From Trogon surrucura (Eukaryota; Chordata; Aves; Trogoniformes; Trogonidae), in the NCBI GenBank assembly GCA_020746105.1, contig CM036618.1, positions 115,389,308-115,453,307 of the forward strand: 64,000 bases of DNA, written 5' to 3'. How positions within the stretch are numbered: position 1 is the first letter of the stretch; each line of letters starts with the position of its first letter. Below the pieces are notes generated by a model. That model was not told the DNA's origin. It did not search any database and saw only the letters and a list, made by a program, of their open reading frames with translations. Below are positions 48,321 to 59,829 of this stretch, in pieces. A program made the position numbers and the translations under genes.

Positions 48321-48711
48321 TGTTTTTAAAGTTAACTTCAGAAATGGTAACTTGCATCTTTCTGTGCTTTTGTGGGGAAAAAAAAAAAAAGGAAGTTAAA
48401 CTAAACTAACTCGTTCATGTAACGTGTCCAATGGGTGATAAATGCAGTCCAGCCCAGGCGAAGGACAGGCTGATCTCTGAAGGGTAAAGCCTACATGAGG
48501 TGTTGAGGATTTTTTTTCCCAACATGAAAAAGGGGGAGCAGAGCCCTGGAGAAGAGCAAGTTGTTTGGAATGGGAATGTAATTCCGACCCAAGACCTTGT
48601 CGTCTTGGAACACTCTCCCATCTCTTCAAAGTGAAGACAGTGCTTGAAAGTGAAATAGCACGTGTTTTCTGTAGGTCTCCCTACTCCCAAAACAGCCACT
48701 GCAGGTAATTA
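48321..48711. other. Intergenic, nothing recognised
   Basis: Short flank after BUB1 with an A-run at about 48376–48390. No coding or repeat signature seen. Confidence 0.5.
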
Positions 48712-50620
48712 ATGACTGGGGCAGGACTGGTTTCCCTCAGTAGAAGTGTTCCTCTTACTAATGACTGAGGAAAAGAAGGCATTAAGCACTTCAGCCTTAT
48801 CCTAGTCTCTGGTTACCATATTTCTTCCTGGGTCTTGTAGAGGATGAAGGCTCTCCCTGGTCTTTCTTTCACTACCAATGCATTTATAGAAACTTTTCTT
48901 GTTGCCTTTTACTTCCAAGGCCAGATTAATTTCTAGCTGGGTTTTGGACCTTGTAATTACCTCCCTGCATAACCTAACAATATTCTTGTACTCATTATGA
49001 GCGACTGCCCCTTCTTTCAGAGACTATAAACTCTCTTTTTTGCCCTGATTTTCAGACAAATCTCCCTCTTCAGCGAGGCCAGTCTTCCTTGCCACCAGCT
49101 TGTGGGGATGTCCAGCCTTTCTGTACTCCTATATCCTTCAAAACTGACTCCCAAGGGACTCTATCAAGTAACCTCCTAAACAAGCCAAAGTCTTTTGCTA
49201 CCCCTGCCTCCTAACATCTCTAAGAATAGAGAACTTAATCATTTCATGGTCACTGTTTCCTAGGCGGCCTCCAACTGCCACATCTTCCACACGACCTCCT
49301 CTGTTCACAAACAGGAGGTCAGCAGGATGCCTTCCCTGGTCACTTCACTTACTAGCTGTGTGAGGAAGTTATCCTCCACACGTTCCAGGAACCTCCTGAA
49401 CTGGTCCCTCTCTGCTGTGCTGTACTTCCAGTAGAAACCTGGAAAGTTGAAGAGCAACAATAAGTGACCTCAAGATTTCTCCCTAGTGCTTATAGGATGC
49501 TTCATCCACCTCACTGCTCTGGTTGGGAGGTCCAGAGCAGCCTCCCACAGCGATATCAGCTTTACTGGCCTTGCCTCTTAACCTAATCCCAACACTGTTG
49601 ACCCCATTGTCACTACACTTAAGTTCTGAGTGTTCATAACAGCTCCTAACATACAGGGCCATCCCACCACCTCTCCTTCCCTGTCTGTCCCTCCTGAAGA
49701 GCTTGTAGCCATCTACTGTGACACTTCACTCATGTGAGGCATCCCCCCATGTTTCTGTGATGGCCACTATGTCACAGTTTTCCTGTTGCACCATGGCTTC
49801 AAGCTCCCCATTTGTTGTTTTTCTGAGTGTGGGCCCCATTTCCTACCAGACCCTTCTCAGGTGTTTCCATGATTTCTAGAGCAATTTCAAGAACAACCCT
49901 TGCCTCCTCATTTCCTAGTACAGGTTTATTCCTCATCTCCACTGAGATGGCAGAGTGAGAGTCCTCGCTAGCACACCATCCTACAAACACTGACATACTT
50001 CCCTTGGGCTTATTTCTAGCAGGCCCAGTTACATCCCCTTCCCTCTTCAAATCTAGTTTAAAGCTCTACCAATGAGCCCTGCTAACTCCTGCCCCAAAAC
50101 CATTTTCCCCCTCTGGGACAGGCGCAACGAATTTGGTGACAGCGGACCAGGTGTCTTGTACAGCAGCCCACAACCAAAAAACCCAAAGCCCTGCTGAGAA
50201 CACTAGTTCCAGAACCATGAATTGATCTGATGGCTCTTTCTGTTAATTCTCTCATTCACGACTGCCACCACAGGAATAGAGGAGAACACAACTTGTGCTC
50301 CTGATCCCTTAAGCAGCTGCCCCAAGGCCTTAAAATCTCTCTTAATTGATTTTGGGCTCCCTGTAGGCACTTCATCACTGCCCACCTGAAATACCAAAAG
50401 TGGGTAACAATCAGGCTTCACCAGCATGGGAAGTTTGCCCAACATGTCCTTAACCCGTGCCCCAGGGAGGCAGCAAACTTCCTGATATCCCTTAACCTCT
50501 CCATCTCCTTCTTCAGCTCTGCCACCGGACACAGTAGATCATTCCCCTGCTCACACCGCACACAGGGGCTGTCTCAGCCAGCTTCTGGGAGCGCTGTCTG
50601 GGTCCGTAAATTTCTTGTGT
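48712..50620 (-). mobile_element. CR1 LINE 5' half, minus strand (3' half missing)
   Basis: Minus-strand text is homologous to the CR1 region before the reverse transcriptase (48712–49440 parallels 19800–20480). It continues through endonuclease remnants to the ORF1 C-terminal domain (50203–50532: EVCCLPGARVKDMLGKLP, GSGAQVVFSSIPVV). The reverse transcriptase and 3' tail are absent at the low-coordinate end, the reverse of normal CR1 5' truncation, so the copy was broken by later deletion or inversion. Confidence 0.8.
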
Positions 50621-50639
50621 TCAGTTTTAGTCCCTGCTA

Positions 50640-51098
50640 TAAAAAAAAGATGCAGATAGGTTGGAAAGGATGCCGAGAAGGGCCACCAGGATGATCAAGA
50701 GGGCTAGAAGACCTGACATATGAAGAAAAGCTGAGAGAATTGGGTTTGTTCAGCTCAGGGGAGACTTTGTTACCATGTACCGGTACATAAAGGGTGGCTG
50801 TCAAGAAGATGAAGACTCCCTTTTTACCAGGAGTCACAGGGAAAGGGTAATGGCCACAAGTTGCTCCTGGGGAGATTCCGACTGGACTCCGAAGGAAAAT
50901 GTTTCACCATGAAAGCAATCACACATCGGAACAGCCTTCCAAAGGACAAGGTCAATTCCTCAACTTTAGACAGTTATATGGCTCAGTCTGCTAGGGTGCT
51001 GGGCCATCTCATTTAAACTGTACTTCTTTACCTTAAAGGGTTGGACTAGACGATCCTTGAGGTCCCTTCCAACCCAGTATTCTATGATTTTACGATTC
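50640..51098 (+). mobile_element. CR1 3' fragment, plus strand
   Basis: Reads as CR1 C-terminal ORF2 and 3' UTR on the plus strand (AAAAGCTGAGAGAATTGGG; GGTTGGACTAGACGATCC; CCCTTCCAACCCAGTATTC) and ends with the octamer-like ATTCTATGATTTTACGATTCTG. It lies head-to-head with the minus-strand CR1 ending at 50620. It may be an independent insertion or the 3' part of the same rearranged element. Confidence 0.7.
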
Positions 51099-51259
51099 TG
51101 GTGGTAGTTTGCGGCCCAGCAGTAGCCATGACCAGGCCCTCTGAGAGGGCGATGACCACTAATGGAGTGAGCCCTTTAGGCAGGAAGGGCAACAAGTTAC
51201 CACCAACTGCACTTACCTCCTGCACTGGCAGAGCTCACAGCGTCCTACCTGGAAAACTA

Positions 51260-51600
51260 CCCCACCAGGGCCCTTTTCCCCTCCTTTCTCTCCGTGTGAC
51301 CCGCAGGCCCCCTCCGCCCCTGAAGCCTTTCACGCCCCGGGGGCGCGCGGCCGCTGTTGCCGTGGCAACGCGCGCGCCTGGCCCGCCGCTCTCGCGAGAT
51401 TTGCCGGCTGCGGGCGGGGCTCGCCGGAGCTCCCGGCTTCGGGAAACCTCCTCCGGTACCCCGGGACCAGCCTGCCCGATGCGGGTCCGACCGGCTCCCA
51501 GGGCTTGCGCCCGGCCCCTTCGCCCTCAGGGAGCTGCTGGGATGAAAGACACCGAGGTTCCAGACGAGGTCAGGGCTGAAATCGCGCCTCACCGCTGTTA
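51260..51600. promoter_or_regulatory. Orphan CpG island with X-box and TCTCGCGAGA motif
   Basis: Very CpG-rich, non-repeat block between CR1 pieces. It contains GTTGCCGTGGCAAC (51356–51369), a perfect X-box, and TCTCGCGAGA (51390–51399), the palindromic CGCG element bound by BANP and found at active CpG-island promoters. A candidate first coding exon follows on the plus strand: ATG 51542, nine codons (MKDTEVPDE), then a GTCAGG donor at 51569. No downstream exon could be linked. A minus-strand transcript is equally possible. Confidence 0.55.
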
Positions 51601-51820
51601 AATTCGCTTCTGACCAGCTGCGACACGGTTCTTAGGTTCGAGGGAAACCGAAAAATGCAAAGATCTCTCCCGACTGGAACGGGAAGGGGTGTTTTCTTTG
51701 CCTTGTGGGGTTTGTTTTCCTCTACAGTGGAAGAATGATGTGGAAATACTCCGGGAAAGTGACAGGAATGTGTTCCTTTAAAAGTGCCCCCTAGTCCTTT
51801 CTATTTGTTTTTATGTTTTA

Positions 51821-51909
51821 GAATAGAATAGAATAGAATAGAATAGAATAGAATAGAATAGAATAGAATAGAATAGAATAGAATAGAATAGAATAGAATA
51901 GAATAGAAT
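51821..51909. repeat. (AGAAT)n pentanucleotide microsatellite
   Basis: About 17 near-perfect copies of TAGAA/AGAAT, directly at the 3' end of the adjacent minus-strand CR1. Confidence 0.93.
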
Positions 51910-52937
51910 GTCGTATATCATAGGGTGGCCTAGGCTGGAAGGGACCTCAGAGATCATCTAATCCAACCTCCCTGTCATGGGCAGGGACGCCTCTCAACTA
52001 GATCAGGCTACTCAAGGCTCTCTCCAACCTGGCCTTGAACACCTCCAGGGAGGGGGCAGCCACAACCTCTCCGGGCAATTTATTCCAAAGTCTTGCCACC
52101 CTCGTACTGAAGAATTTCTTCCTAAGATCTAATCTAAATCTATTCTCCTTCAACTTAAACCCATTTCCCCTTGTCCTATCAGTGAACACTCTTGTAAACA
52201 GTCCCTCCCCAGCCTTCCTGTAGGTTCCCTTCAGGTATTGGAAGGCAGCTATTAGGTCTCCCCAAAGTCTTCTCTTTTCAAGACTGAGCAATCCCAGCTC
52301 CTGCAGCCTGTCCTCGTAGCAGAGGTGCTCCAGCCCCTGGAGCATCTTTGTGCCCCTCCTCTGAACACGCTCCAACAGATCTATGTCCCTCTTATGGTGG
52401 GGACACCAGAACTGGACAGAGTATTCGAGGTGAGGTCTCACAAGAGCAGAGGAAAAGGGGAGAATCCCTTCTCTTGATCTGGCCACACTCCTCTTGATGC
52501 ATCCCAGGACATGGTTGGCTTTCTGGGCTGCATGCTGGCTGCATGCTGGCTCATGTTGAGCTTCTCATCTGTCAACACTCCCAAGTCCTTCTCTTCAGGG
52601 CTACTCTCAACCCACTCTGTGCCCAATTTGTATTTGTGCCTAGAGTTGGCCCGACTCAGGTGCAGGACCTTGCATTTTAACTTGTTGAAGCTCATGCAGT
52701 TTGCACTGGCCCATTTCTCAAGCCTATCAAGGTCCCTCTGGATGGCATTTCTTCCCTCAAGTGAGTCCACAGCACCACTCAGCCTGATATCGTCAGCAAA
52801 CTTGCTGAGGGTGCACTCGATGCTGTTGTCTATGTCGCTGACAAAGATGTTGAACAGCACTGGATCCAGAACAGACCCCGGAGGAACTCCGCTTGCCACT
52901 AGTCTCCACGTGGACATTGAGCCGTTGACCACAACTC
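51910..52937 (-). mobile_element. CR1 LINE, minus strand, 5'-truncated
   Basis: 3' UTR at 51915–52000 (GGCCTAGGCTGGAAGGGACC), ORF2 C-terminus on minus (51998–52486: [20 protein letters not shown]) and the end of the reverse transcriptase (52438–52932: [26 protein letters not shown]). Truncated just upstream of the VVNG block at about 52937. One frame break separates the two open parts. Confidence 0.9.
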
Positions 52938-53200
52938 ATATATCATAAATCATATATATCATAGATCATAGATCAGATCATATAATAAATATAATAATAG
53001 AATTAATATAATAACAAAATACAATATAATATATATTAGATATGTACACACAATTCAGAGTGTTGGAGTATATATATGGTCTGTGTATATGCATATGTAT
53101 ACACATATAAGTTTTTTGTATCTATATGTTTATACATATATGTGTGTGTGTATATATATACACATAGATATGTATATGTGTGTATATATAAACCAATGCT
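52938..53200. repeat. AT-rich and TA/TG microsatellite tract
   Basis: ATATATCATAGATCATA-type repeats, then TATAATATAATA, then alternating TATATG/TGTGTG (53080–53190). Low complexity adjoining the truncated end of the CR1. Confidence 0.85.
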
Positions 53201-53683
53201 CTGAATCGTTGCTGCCTACTGAAGTCACTCCCTCGGGTTTGCATGAGGTTGGCCTGACTCTATAGCTATTTTGTCAAATGTAAAACATCAAAATACCTTA
53301 CACAAAATCACATAAAATCCAAAGAAATCTAGTCGGGACCTCAAACACACCAGCTGCATGCCAGCAGCCTGTTTTCCTTGTCTTGGGAGCAAAAGCTGTG
53401 CTTTTGGGTGAGTCGAACATTTAAAAGGAATAGCCAAATGTGGCAGATAACTGCTTTTTATTTCCCTGCATCCTTCAGCATCGCTAACTCGCCGCTAAAA
53501 GGGCTCCCTGTTCCAGTTCCCCGGGGATCGCTTCGGGAGGGGAAACGAGGGCATTAATTTTATTTGTGCATCTAGCCACAGGAGGGAGACAAACAACAGA
53601 CGTTCCTAAATCTGCCTGTTTCGGGTGGCGGGTATTTTAACTCTGCTCAAATTGTTCAGCTTGGGAAAAAGGGACAGTGGATG
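53201..53683. other. Intergenic, nothing recognised
   Basis: Unique-looking sequence with no coding signature or known repeat seen. Confidence 0.4.
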
Positions 53684-54088
53684 GGTTAGATGAGCTAAAC
53701 TCGGATTAGGCAAGCCACTAAACCTAGGTTGGATGATCTAAATCCAAGTTAGGTGAGCTCTAAACCTAGGTTAAATGAGCTAAACCCAGGTTAGGTGAGT
53801 TCTAAACCTAGGTTAGATGAGCTAAACCCAGGTTAGGTGAGCTCTAAACCTAGGTTAAATGAGCTAAACCTAGGTTAGGTGAGTTCTAAACCTAGGTTAG
53901 AAGAGATAAACACGGGTTAGGTGACTGCAAAACCTAGGTTAATTAGCTAAACACGGATTAGGTTAGTGCTAAACCTAGGTTAGATGAGCTAAACCCAGGT
54001 TAGATGAGCGCTAAACCTAGGTTAGATGAGCTAAACCCAGGTTAGGTGAGCTGTAAACCTACGTTAGATGAGCTAAGCCCGGGTTAGG
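53684..54088. repeat. 42-bp dimeric minisatellite, left part (about 9–10 units)
   Basis: The unit is two related half-repeats, GGTTAGATGAGCTAAACCCA (20 bp) and GGTTAGGTGAGCTCTAAACCTA (22 bp), alternating with good conservation. Junctions between units form the perfect palindrome AACCTAGGTT, and GAGCTC is a second palindrome. The GGTTAG core resembles the telomere hexamer but the array is not telomeric. Confidence 0.92.
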
Positions 54089-54901
54089 TGTGGGACTCAA
54101 AGAAATGATTGTCTCAACATTTCAAAGACACCTAGTTCGGAACAGCAAGGCTTATGACAACAAACTGCTGCTGTAGTAATTAACCAACTTTCTGCAACAT
54201 TAGTAGCGACTAACACCTGCGAGTCCTTGAATATGGCTTGGACAGGAGGCCTTTTGCAACATTCTGCCAGAGAATATGGTGAAGCATCGCAGACACAGCA
54301 ATAATTCAGCAAGGAACTGACACACTGTTGCAAAGGAGTCTAGATATCAGGGACTGCTAAGGAGGATCTAGATAACGGAAGGTGAACTACATTGTCAGTA
54401 AGAGAGCAGCCACCTGGCCATCTGGTCTAAACCAGCCTTGTAGCCACCAGTTCAACCAGCTCGGCATTTTTGAGCTAAAGGTGAAAAGTACACAGCAAGG
54501 AAGACTATGAGCCTTCTTCTAGAAGACCCCGGCCCACGACCACCAGAGACCACCAGACAGCAGCACGCATGCAGCAAGAGGAGGAGATTCGTCACACCTA
54601 GTTCCTGGGAAAGGTGGAGAAAAGGCAGGGACAATGTAAATAAAAGAAGTGCAGACCAGCACCTAGTCAGAACGCTCCCCCACCGATGATGGATCTGCGG
54701 GACGCCTCTGGACTCTGTGGTGGTCTTGGTTTCTTCTTCTTTTGCCTTTCTCTCCCCTCCCCTCTTTTGCTCTCTCTCTCTCTCTCTCTCTGTACTTGAA
54801 GAATACGGACTCAAAAGAAAACACAACATTGACCTCGTTTGTGTCTTAATTTCACCTCTGGGATCATTGTAGCTCAACTGAGTACAAATCGGGACAAGAC
54901 A
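54089..54901 (+). mobile_element. Solo LTR (813 bp) inside the minisatellite
   Basis: Begins TGTGGGACTC and ends GGGACAAGACA (TG...CA), flanked by TTAGG (54084–54088) and TTAAG (54902–54906), a 5-bp target duplication with one mismatch. A poly(A) signal AATAAA lies at about 54639 in plus orientation, followed by a (CT)n run (54771–54791) and U5-like sequence. No internal retroviral sequence is present, so it is a recombination-derived solo LTR. It is not similar to the LTR at 12026/16264. Confidence 0.8.
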
Positions 54902-55025
54902 TTAAGTGAGCTCTAAACTTAGGTTAGATGAGCTAAACCCAGGTTAGGTGAGCGCTAAACCTAGGTTAGATGAGCTAAACCGGGGTTAAGTGAGCACCAA
55001 ATCAAGATTAGATGAGCTAAACCCG
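54902..55025. repeat. 42-bp dimeric minisatellite, right part (about 3 units)
   Basis: Same alternating half-repeats as 53684–54088, resuming in phase right after the solo LTR. Confidence 0.9.
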
Positions 55026-57320
55026 TCTTGGAGATGCTGGAAATAAAACCATTCACTGTTCCTTTTGCTTTCCCCCTTCCTCCTCCATTTAATTTTCTTA
55101 GGAGCTGAGCTGTTCTCCATCTAGGCAAAAAAAATCCAAATAAACTGTGCCAGGCTCGAGTTTTTATGTATCTACTAAATATATATATTTGGGTTTTCAT
55201 CTCATAATGCAGCATTAGGAGCATGATGGAGATTTTACCTTCATGTTTCCCCCTAATCAGTGCTAATTTCTGCCTGCCCCACCTAGACGTAGCTATTTTT
55301 GTTGGGTTTTTTTAAGCTTCTACAGCTTAAATGTCAGCCTCTCCCCTGCACCTCCCAGCCCCTGCAAGTGGAGAAGGTGCCGGCGTGGGTGCCGGAGTTT
55401 CACATCGTTCTGTGCGTCAGGCAGGTGTTAGTTATAGGTCATGGGGTACCTGCTCCTGCCATCCCCTCACATGAGCATCCTCATGGGATAAAAGGGTAAA
55501 AACATCCAAGAGGGGTGGAGATTCTTGTGTTCTAACCGATTTTGAGCTCCTAAAAAAAAAAACCTTTGAAACATAAAATAAACACCAGAAAACCCCGCCG
55601 CCGCCAAAGCCCCAGCTGGCAACACTGATATTTCCTCCCCGGCACACGCTGAATCCACGCTGATGAAGATCTCTAGGTATCCCCAGAGTTGCCCTTTAGA
55701 GATAACTCATCTTGGGGCCCCCACCACCCACGCAGAGAGGAGAGATTTCCTGGCGTGTGGGCGGCTCGCTTTTTCTTCTGCAGAAAAAACCAAGTTTTAC
55801 TCCCTTTTTGCCCTTTGCCTCCGCGCCCTGTCCCTGGTGACGACCTGGGGTCTGAGGCTCGCACTCTCCACTTGCTGGTGGCAACCCATCACGACATCTC
55901 CCAACAATTAATTGCAGCGTTTAAGGCATTAAAAAAAAAAAAAATCTTGAGGCTGTTAAAAGTTGCTGGCATTTCTCTAATCAATTAGACGCATTCTAAT
56001 GAAGCAGCGGTCCTGGTTCCCATGCAGGTGTCACCCAAGGAAATGTTGCTCAGCCTCATTGGGAACACAAAATAACTTCACCCAGCTTGAAATATCCATT
56101 AACCAGGTAAGAAAGCACCTCGGGACAGCAGCAGATGAGAGCAACATCCTTTCCCCAGGGGATGCCTCAACTCAGGGACCACTAAGGTCATAATGGGACC
56201 ATTCTCAGGTGCCACTGCCTTTGGAAGAGATCCCCTTGGTCCATCACCATCACCACTGCAGTTGGCTGAAGAATAGTGACATCCCACACACAGGTGTTTG
56301 TTTAACAAACGTATATTTTTTTAAAAAAAAAATCCACACCTTATTTTTATATATTTAGAACCATTTTGTGTTCATAGTAGCTGCTAGGAATGCAGAGCAA
56401 GCTGATGGAGGAGCGATGGCTCTATTTTGTTTACTCTTTTAAAAAAATTCAGTGTCTCAGTGCTCACCTGGGATGGGGACAACTCAAGTTCGGTGCTTGT
56501 CTGGCACGGTGGGCATGCAACACTCCCTCTTTCCACCAGAATCACCCTTTGAGTGGGAGAGAAGTGGGGGTGGACAGGGTTTTGAGGCTTTTTTGTCACC
56601 AGCCGCAGGTGCCTGAGCTCTACGGCAGCTCGGTGCCGGTCCCATGGCTGCTCTCAGCACATCTGTGCCCAGCTGCCAGCCGCCCCAGCCCTTGTGTGCC
56701 CCGTCCCGCTCCGCCAGGCACCTCCCAGCCCTTCCAGTCTTCCCTTCCAGCCCCAACTGGGCAAAACTCTCCCTCCTCCTCCTTCTCCCCTTGGTCCCTG
56801 GGACCACCTTGGTGGCACCTTGGGTGCTGCATCTGTTCTCAGGGCTGAAAGCCATCGGAGCATGACCGTAAAGGTCAGGCTCCGAACCTGATTCAGATAA
56901 AGTCTCCTATTTAAGGCAGGTGGCATAAACTTGATTTTATCTGCCAGTGCCATGTGAAATAACATTTATCACAATGGGTTGGAGAAGAAAGAAGAAGTTG
57001 TTGGGTTTTTTTTGTGTTGTTTTTTTTTTTTTTTCCATCGGTGTGTTGTACAATAAAAACAGATTCAGCGAGCAGCTGCTTGTCAGGGGGTGTGTGGTTT
57101 GCGGATGTTTTTTTTTCTGTGATATGGGGGCATTTCAGTTTGCTGGCAGCATCAGGGGTCCTTTCCCCCAAGCCGGACACCTTCACCTCTCCTCCATCCC
57201 TCCTCCCCGTATACTTCCCAGCAGCACTGAGAGTCTGCTCGGAGGGCTGGGTGGAGATGCTGACAGGTGTTGGGGGACCAGGTTGCTGAAGAACCAGGGA
57301 TGTTGAGGAAAAGGGTTACA
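55026..57320. other. Intergenic sequence upstream of BCL2L11
   Basis: No exon recognised. There is a homopolymer A run at 55932–55944. At about 55978–55991, TCTAATCAATTAGA contains TAATCAATTA, a paired-type homeodomain dimer site (TAATNNATTA), in an AT-rich stretch that might be conserved non-coding. T-runs at 57007–57034 and elsewhere. Overlapping short ORFs in 56400–56900 have no recognisable family. Confidence 0.4.
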
Positions 57321-57570
57321 TATGGATTGGGATACTGAAGGACCAGGATGCAGATGGACCGGGATGCAGGAGGACTGGGATGCTGAGGGAAAGGGATGCA
57401 GGAGGACTGGGATGCTGAGGGAAAGGGATACAGGAGGACTGAGATGCTGGGGAAAAGGGATGCAGAAGGACTGGGATGAAGGAGGACCAGGATGCGGGAG
57501 GACTGGGATGCTGGGGGAAAGTGATGCAGGAGGACTGGGATTCTGGGGGACTGGGATGCTGCCATGGCAG
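57320..57570. repeat. G-rich minisatellite, roughly 30–33 bp unit
   Basis: Imperfect tandem copies of GGAGGACTGGGATGCTGAGG followed by GAAAGGGATGCA, with unit length drifting. About 7–8 copies. Confidence 0.8.
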
Positions 57571-58950
57571 CACAGGATCCCCAGCCATCCTCATTATTCA
57601 TCCCTCTCCACCTTCCCTCTAATTCCTCCTTTCTAATTTCCATCTGGGAGACAAGGTGTCCAACAGCTGGTGGCATCTCTACCACAGGGACCCCAAGGGG
57701 AGCTTTGCTAATTGGCCATTAGCAAGTGCTGATGCAGCAGGGATGGGATTGAGATGTGGCATCACCGCCCCCTGTGTTCCCGAAGGTCTGGGGGATGGAT
57801 GCTGTGGGGACTGAGGTGGCAGCAAGCGGGAAATTTGCCAGCTCCACCTCTCTCCATCCATGTCCACCCACATGTACCCTGATTTTCAGCCCCTGCCTCT
57901 CCGGTGGGACCCCAGCATGGAAAGGTGCCAGTGCTGCCAAGCCAGCAAAGAAGGACCCTCAAATCTTTCCCTGCTGCCGAGGGTCCCTGCCTCCAATTTT
58001 TTTTCCCCAATACATTTTTCTGTTTAATTTCCCCTATTGTTTTTTGCTTCCCATCCCACAGGAGGAGCGTGAAGGAGAGGGGAACTGAGACACTGGAGCT
58101 GGGGCGGCTTCCTATCCTCCAACAGATCAACTCTCCCACCCAGCTTGGTGCCACCTTGTCAGAGAAGGACACCCCTGGTCCTTGCACATCTGGCATGTGC
58201 AGGGCTGCTTTCGGGGCTGAGGAGGTGGATTTCCATCCCTACTAGGGATGGTTTTGAGACCCCAGTGCAAGGTTCGGGAGCTGGGGCCACCTTCCTGGCA
58301 TTCTTGGAGTCAGTTTTGTGATCCGTCCAATGACATGACAACTCTTGCTGATGGCGATTGAGCAGCATCATCCACCAGCTGGCGACGGTGCTGTTGCTCA
58401 GGGGAAGCACTAGCTCCCGTCTAGGGGTGCCCCCAGGAGTGCTCCCCACCCCATCATCCCCCTCTTCCAGTCTGTGCTTTCACTGGGAGACCATAGGTGT
58501 ACACCTAGCCACGCTCCCCAGCATGGGCAGTGGGGCCGGAGGAAACTGTGGTCGGCAACTCCTGGCTGCCAGGCCGCAGGTTTGTGTTAGTCACCGCAAA
58601 ATAATATTGTGATTGTTTGTGCAAAACATATCATAAATGAGGCTGCTGGGGCTGGTGTGGGTTTTTTTCCTCTCTTTTTTTTTCCTTCTTTATTCTTTCT
58701 ATTTTTCTTTCTTTATTCCCCCGTGATTTTTTTCTTTTCACTTTCTATTTTTTCTAATTTTTTTTGCATTAGACTTTTTCTTCCTTTTGTTTTTGGTGTT
58801 GTTTTTTTTTTTTCTTTTTCCCTTCCATGCTAGAATTGGGTGCCATTGGGTCACACTGCTGGCCTCCCTCTTCCCCCAGGACACCAACACCATGGGAGCT
58901 GGAATGGATGTTGAGCACCCCACAGTCCATCACCCACAGCTGGGCATGGA
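57571..58950. other. Intergenic, nothing recognised apart from a T-rich tract
   Basis: No coding signature. 58655–58830 is strongly T/C-rich with several T homopolymers (low complexity). Confidence 0.4.
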
Positions 58951-58964
58951 TTTGGGGAGCAGGG

Positions 58965-59180
58965 AGGAGTGTGTGTGTGTGTGTGTGCAGTGCATGTGAG
59001 TGGGAGGGGGCATGCAGTGCGCGGCTGCACGGAGCTGGGTGTTGGCGGAGTGCGAGGAGGGTGCTGGTTAAAGGAGGAGGGTGTGGGGGGGTGCGTGTGA
59101 GAGGGGCTGTGTGTGTGCAAGGGGCTTCTGTGTGTGTGCGAGGGTGTGTGTGTGTGTGCAAGGTGTGCACGATGGCTGTG
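58965..59180. repeat. (TG)n and GTGTG-rich low-complexity tract
   Basis: A (TG)n run at about 58969–58987, then GTGTGTGTG-interspersed G-rich sequence to about 59180. A G-homopolymer (59284–59297) follows further on. Confidence 0.8.
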
Positions 59181-59362
59181 TGCGTGAGGGGGCGAGGGGA
59201 GGCTGTGTCAGGCTGTGAGGGAGGGAACGGGTGTGTTCAGTTGTGAGTACACGAGGAGTGTGTCCGGGTGTGAGTGCAGGAGCGGGGGGGGGGGGGTGGT
59301 GTGTCCCCGTTCTGTGCCCGGTGCAGGGGCTGTACAGGTGGGAATGGGTGCAGGGGTGCGTG

Positions 59363-59820
59363 TCGCAGAATCACAGGATCACAGAATGTTGTGGTTGGAA
59401 GGGACCTCTGCAGATCACCTGGTCCAACTCCCCTGTCAGAGCAGGATGGCCCAGAGATCCCGCAGGGACGCGTCCACGCGGGTTTTGAAAGTCCTCAGAG
59501 ACTGAGACTCCACAGCCTCCCCGGGCAGCCTGTGCCAGCGCTCCGTCACCCTCACGGTAAAGAATTATTTCCTCATGTTTAGCTTGAACCTCCTGTTTTC
59601 CAGTTTGTGCCCGTTGCTCCTTGCCCTGCCGCTGGACACCCCTAAGAGCCCTGCTCCATCCTCCTGACACCCGCCCTTTACGTATTTGCAGCCGTTTAGA
59701 AGGTCACCTCTCAGGCTGCTCCAGGCTGGAGAGTTTCAGCTCTCTCAACCTTCGCTCCGAAGAGGGACGCTCCCGATCACCTCGGTAGCCCCGCGCTGGG
59801 CTTTTTCCAGGAGCTCTTGA
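59363..59820 (-). mobile_element. CR1 3' fragment, minus strand
   Basis: Starts with CAGAATCACAGGATCACAGAATG (octamer tail, minus orientation), then the typical CR1 3' UTR (TTGTGGTTGGAAGGGACCTC) and the ORF2 C-terminal end to about 59820, immediately before the BCL2L11 CpG island. Confidence 0.85.
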
Positions 59821-59829
59821 ACCCAGAGC

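Noticed and set aside
51101-51601. 166-codon ORF across the orphan CpG island
   Set aside because: Arg/Pro/Ala-rich product of GC-rich DNA; no family match and it runs from CR1 sequence into the island.
58769-59246. Cys/Val-rich and His/Thr-rich ORFs around 59 kb
   Set aside because: Translations of the (TG)n-rich tract.
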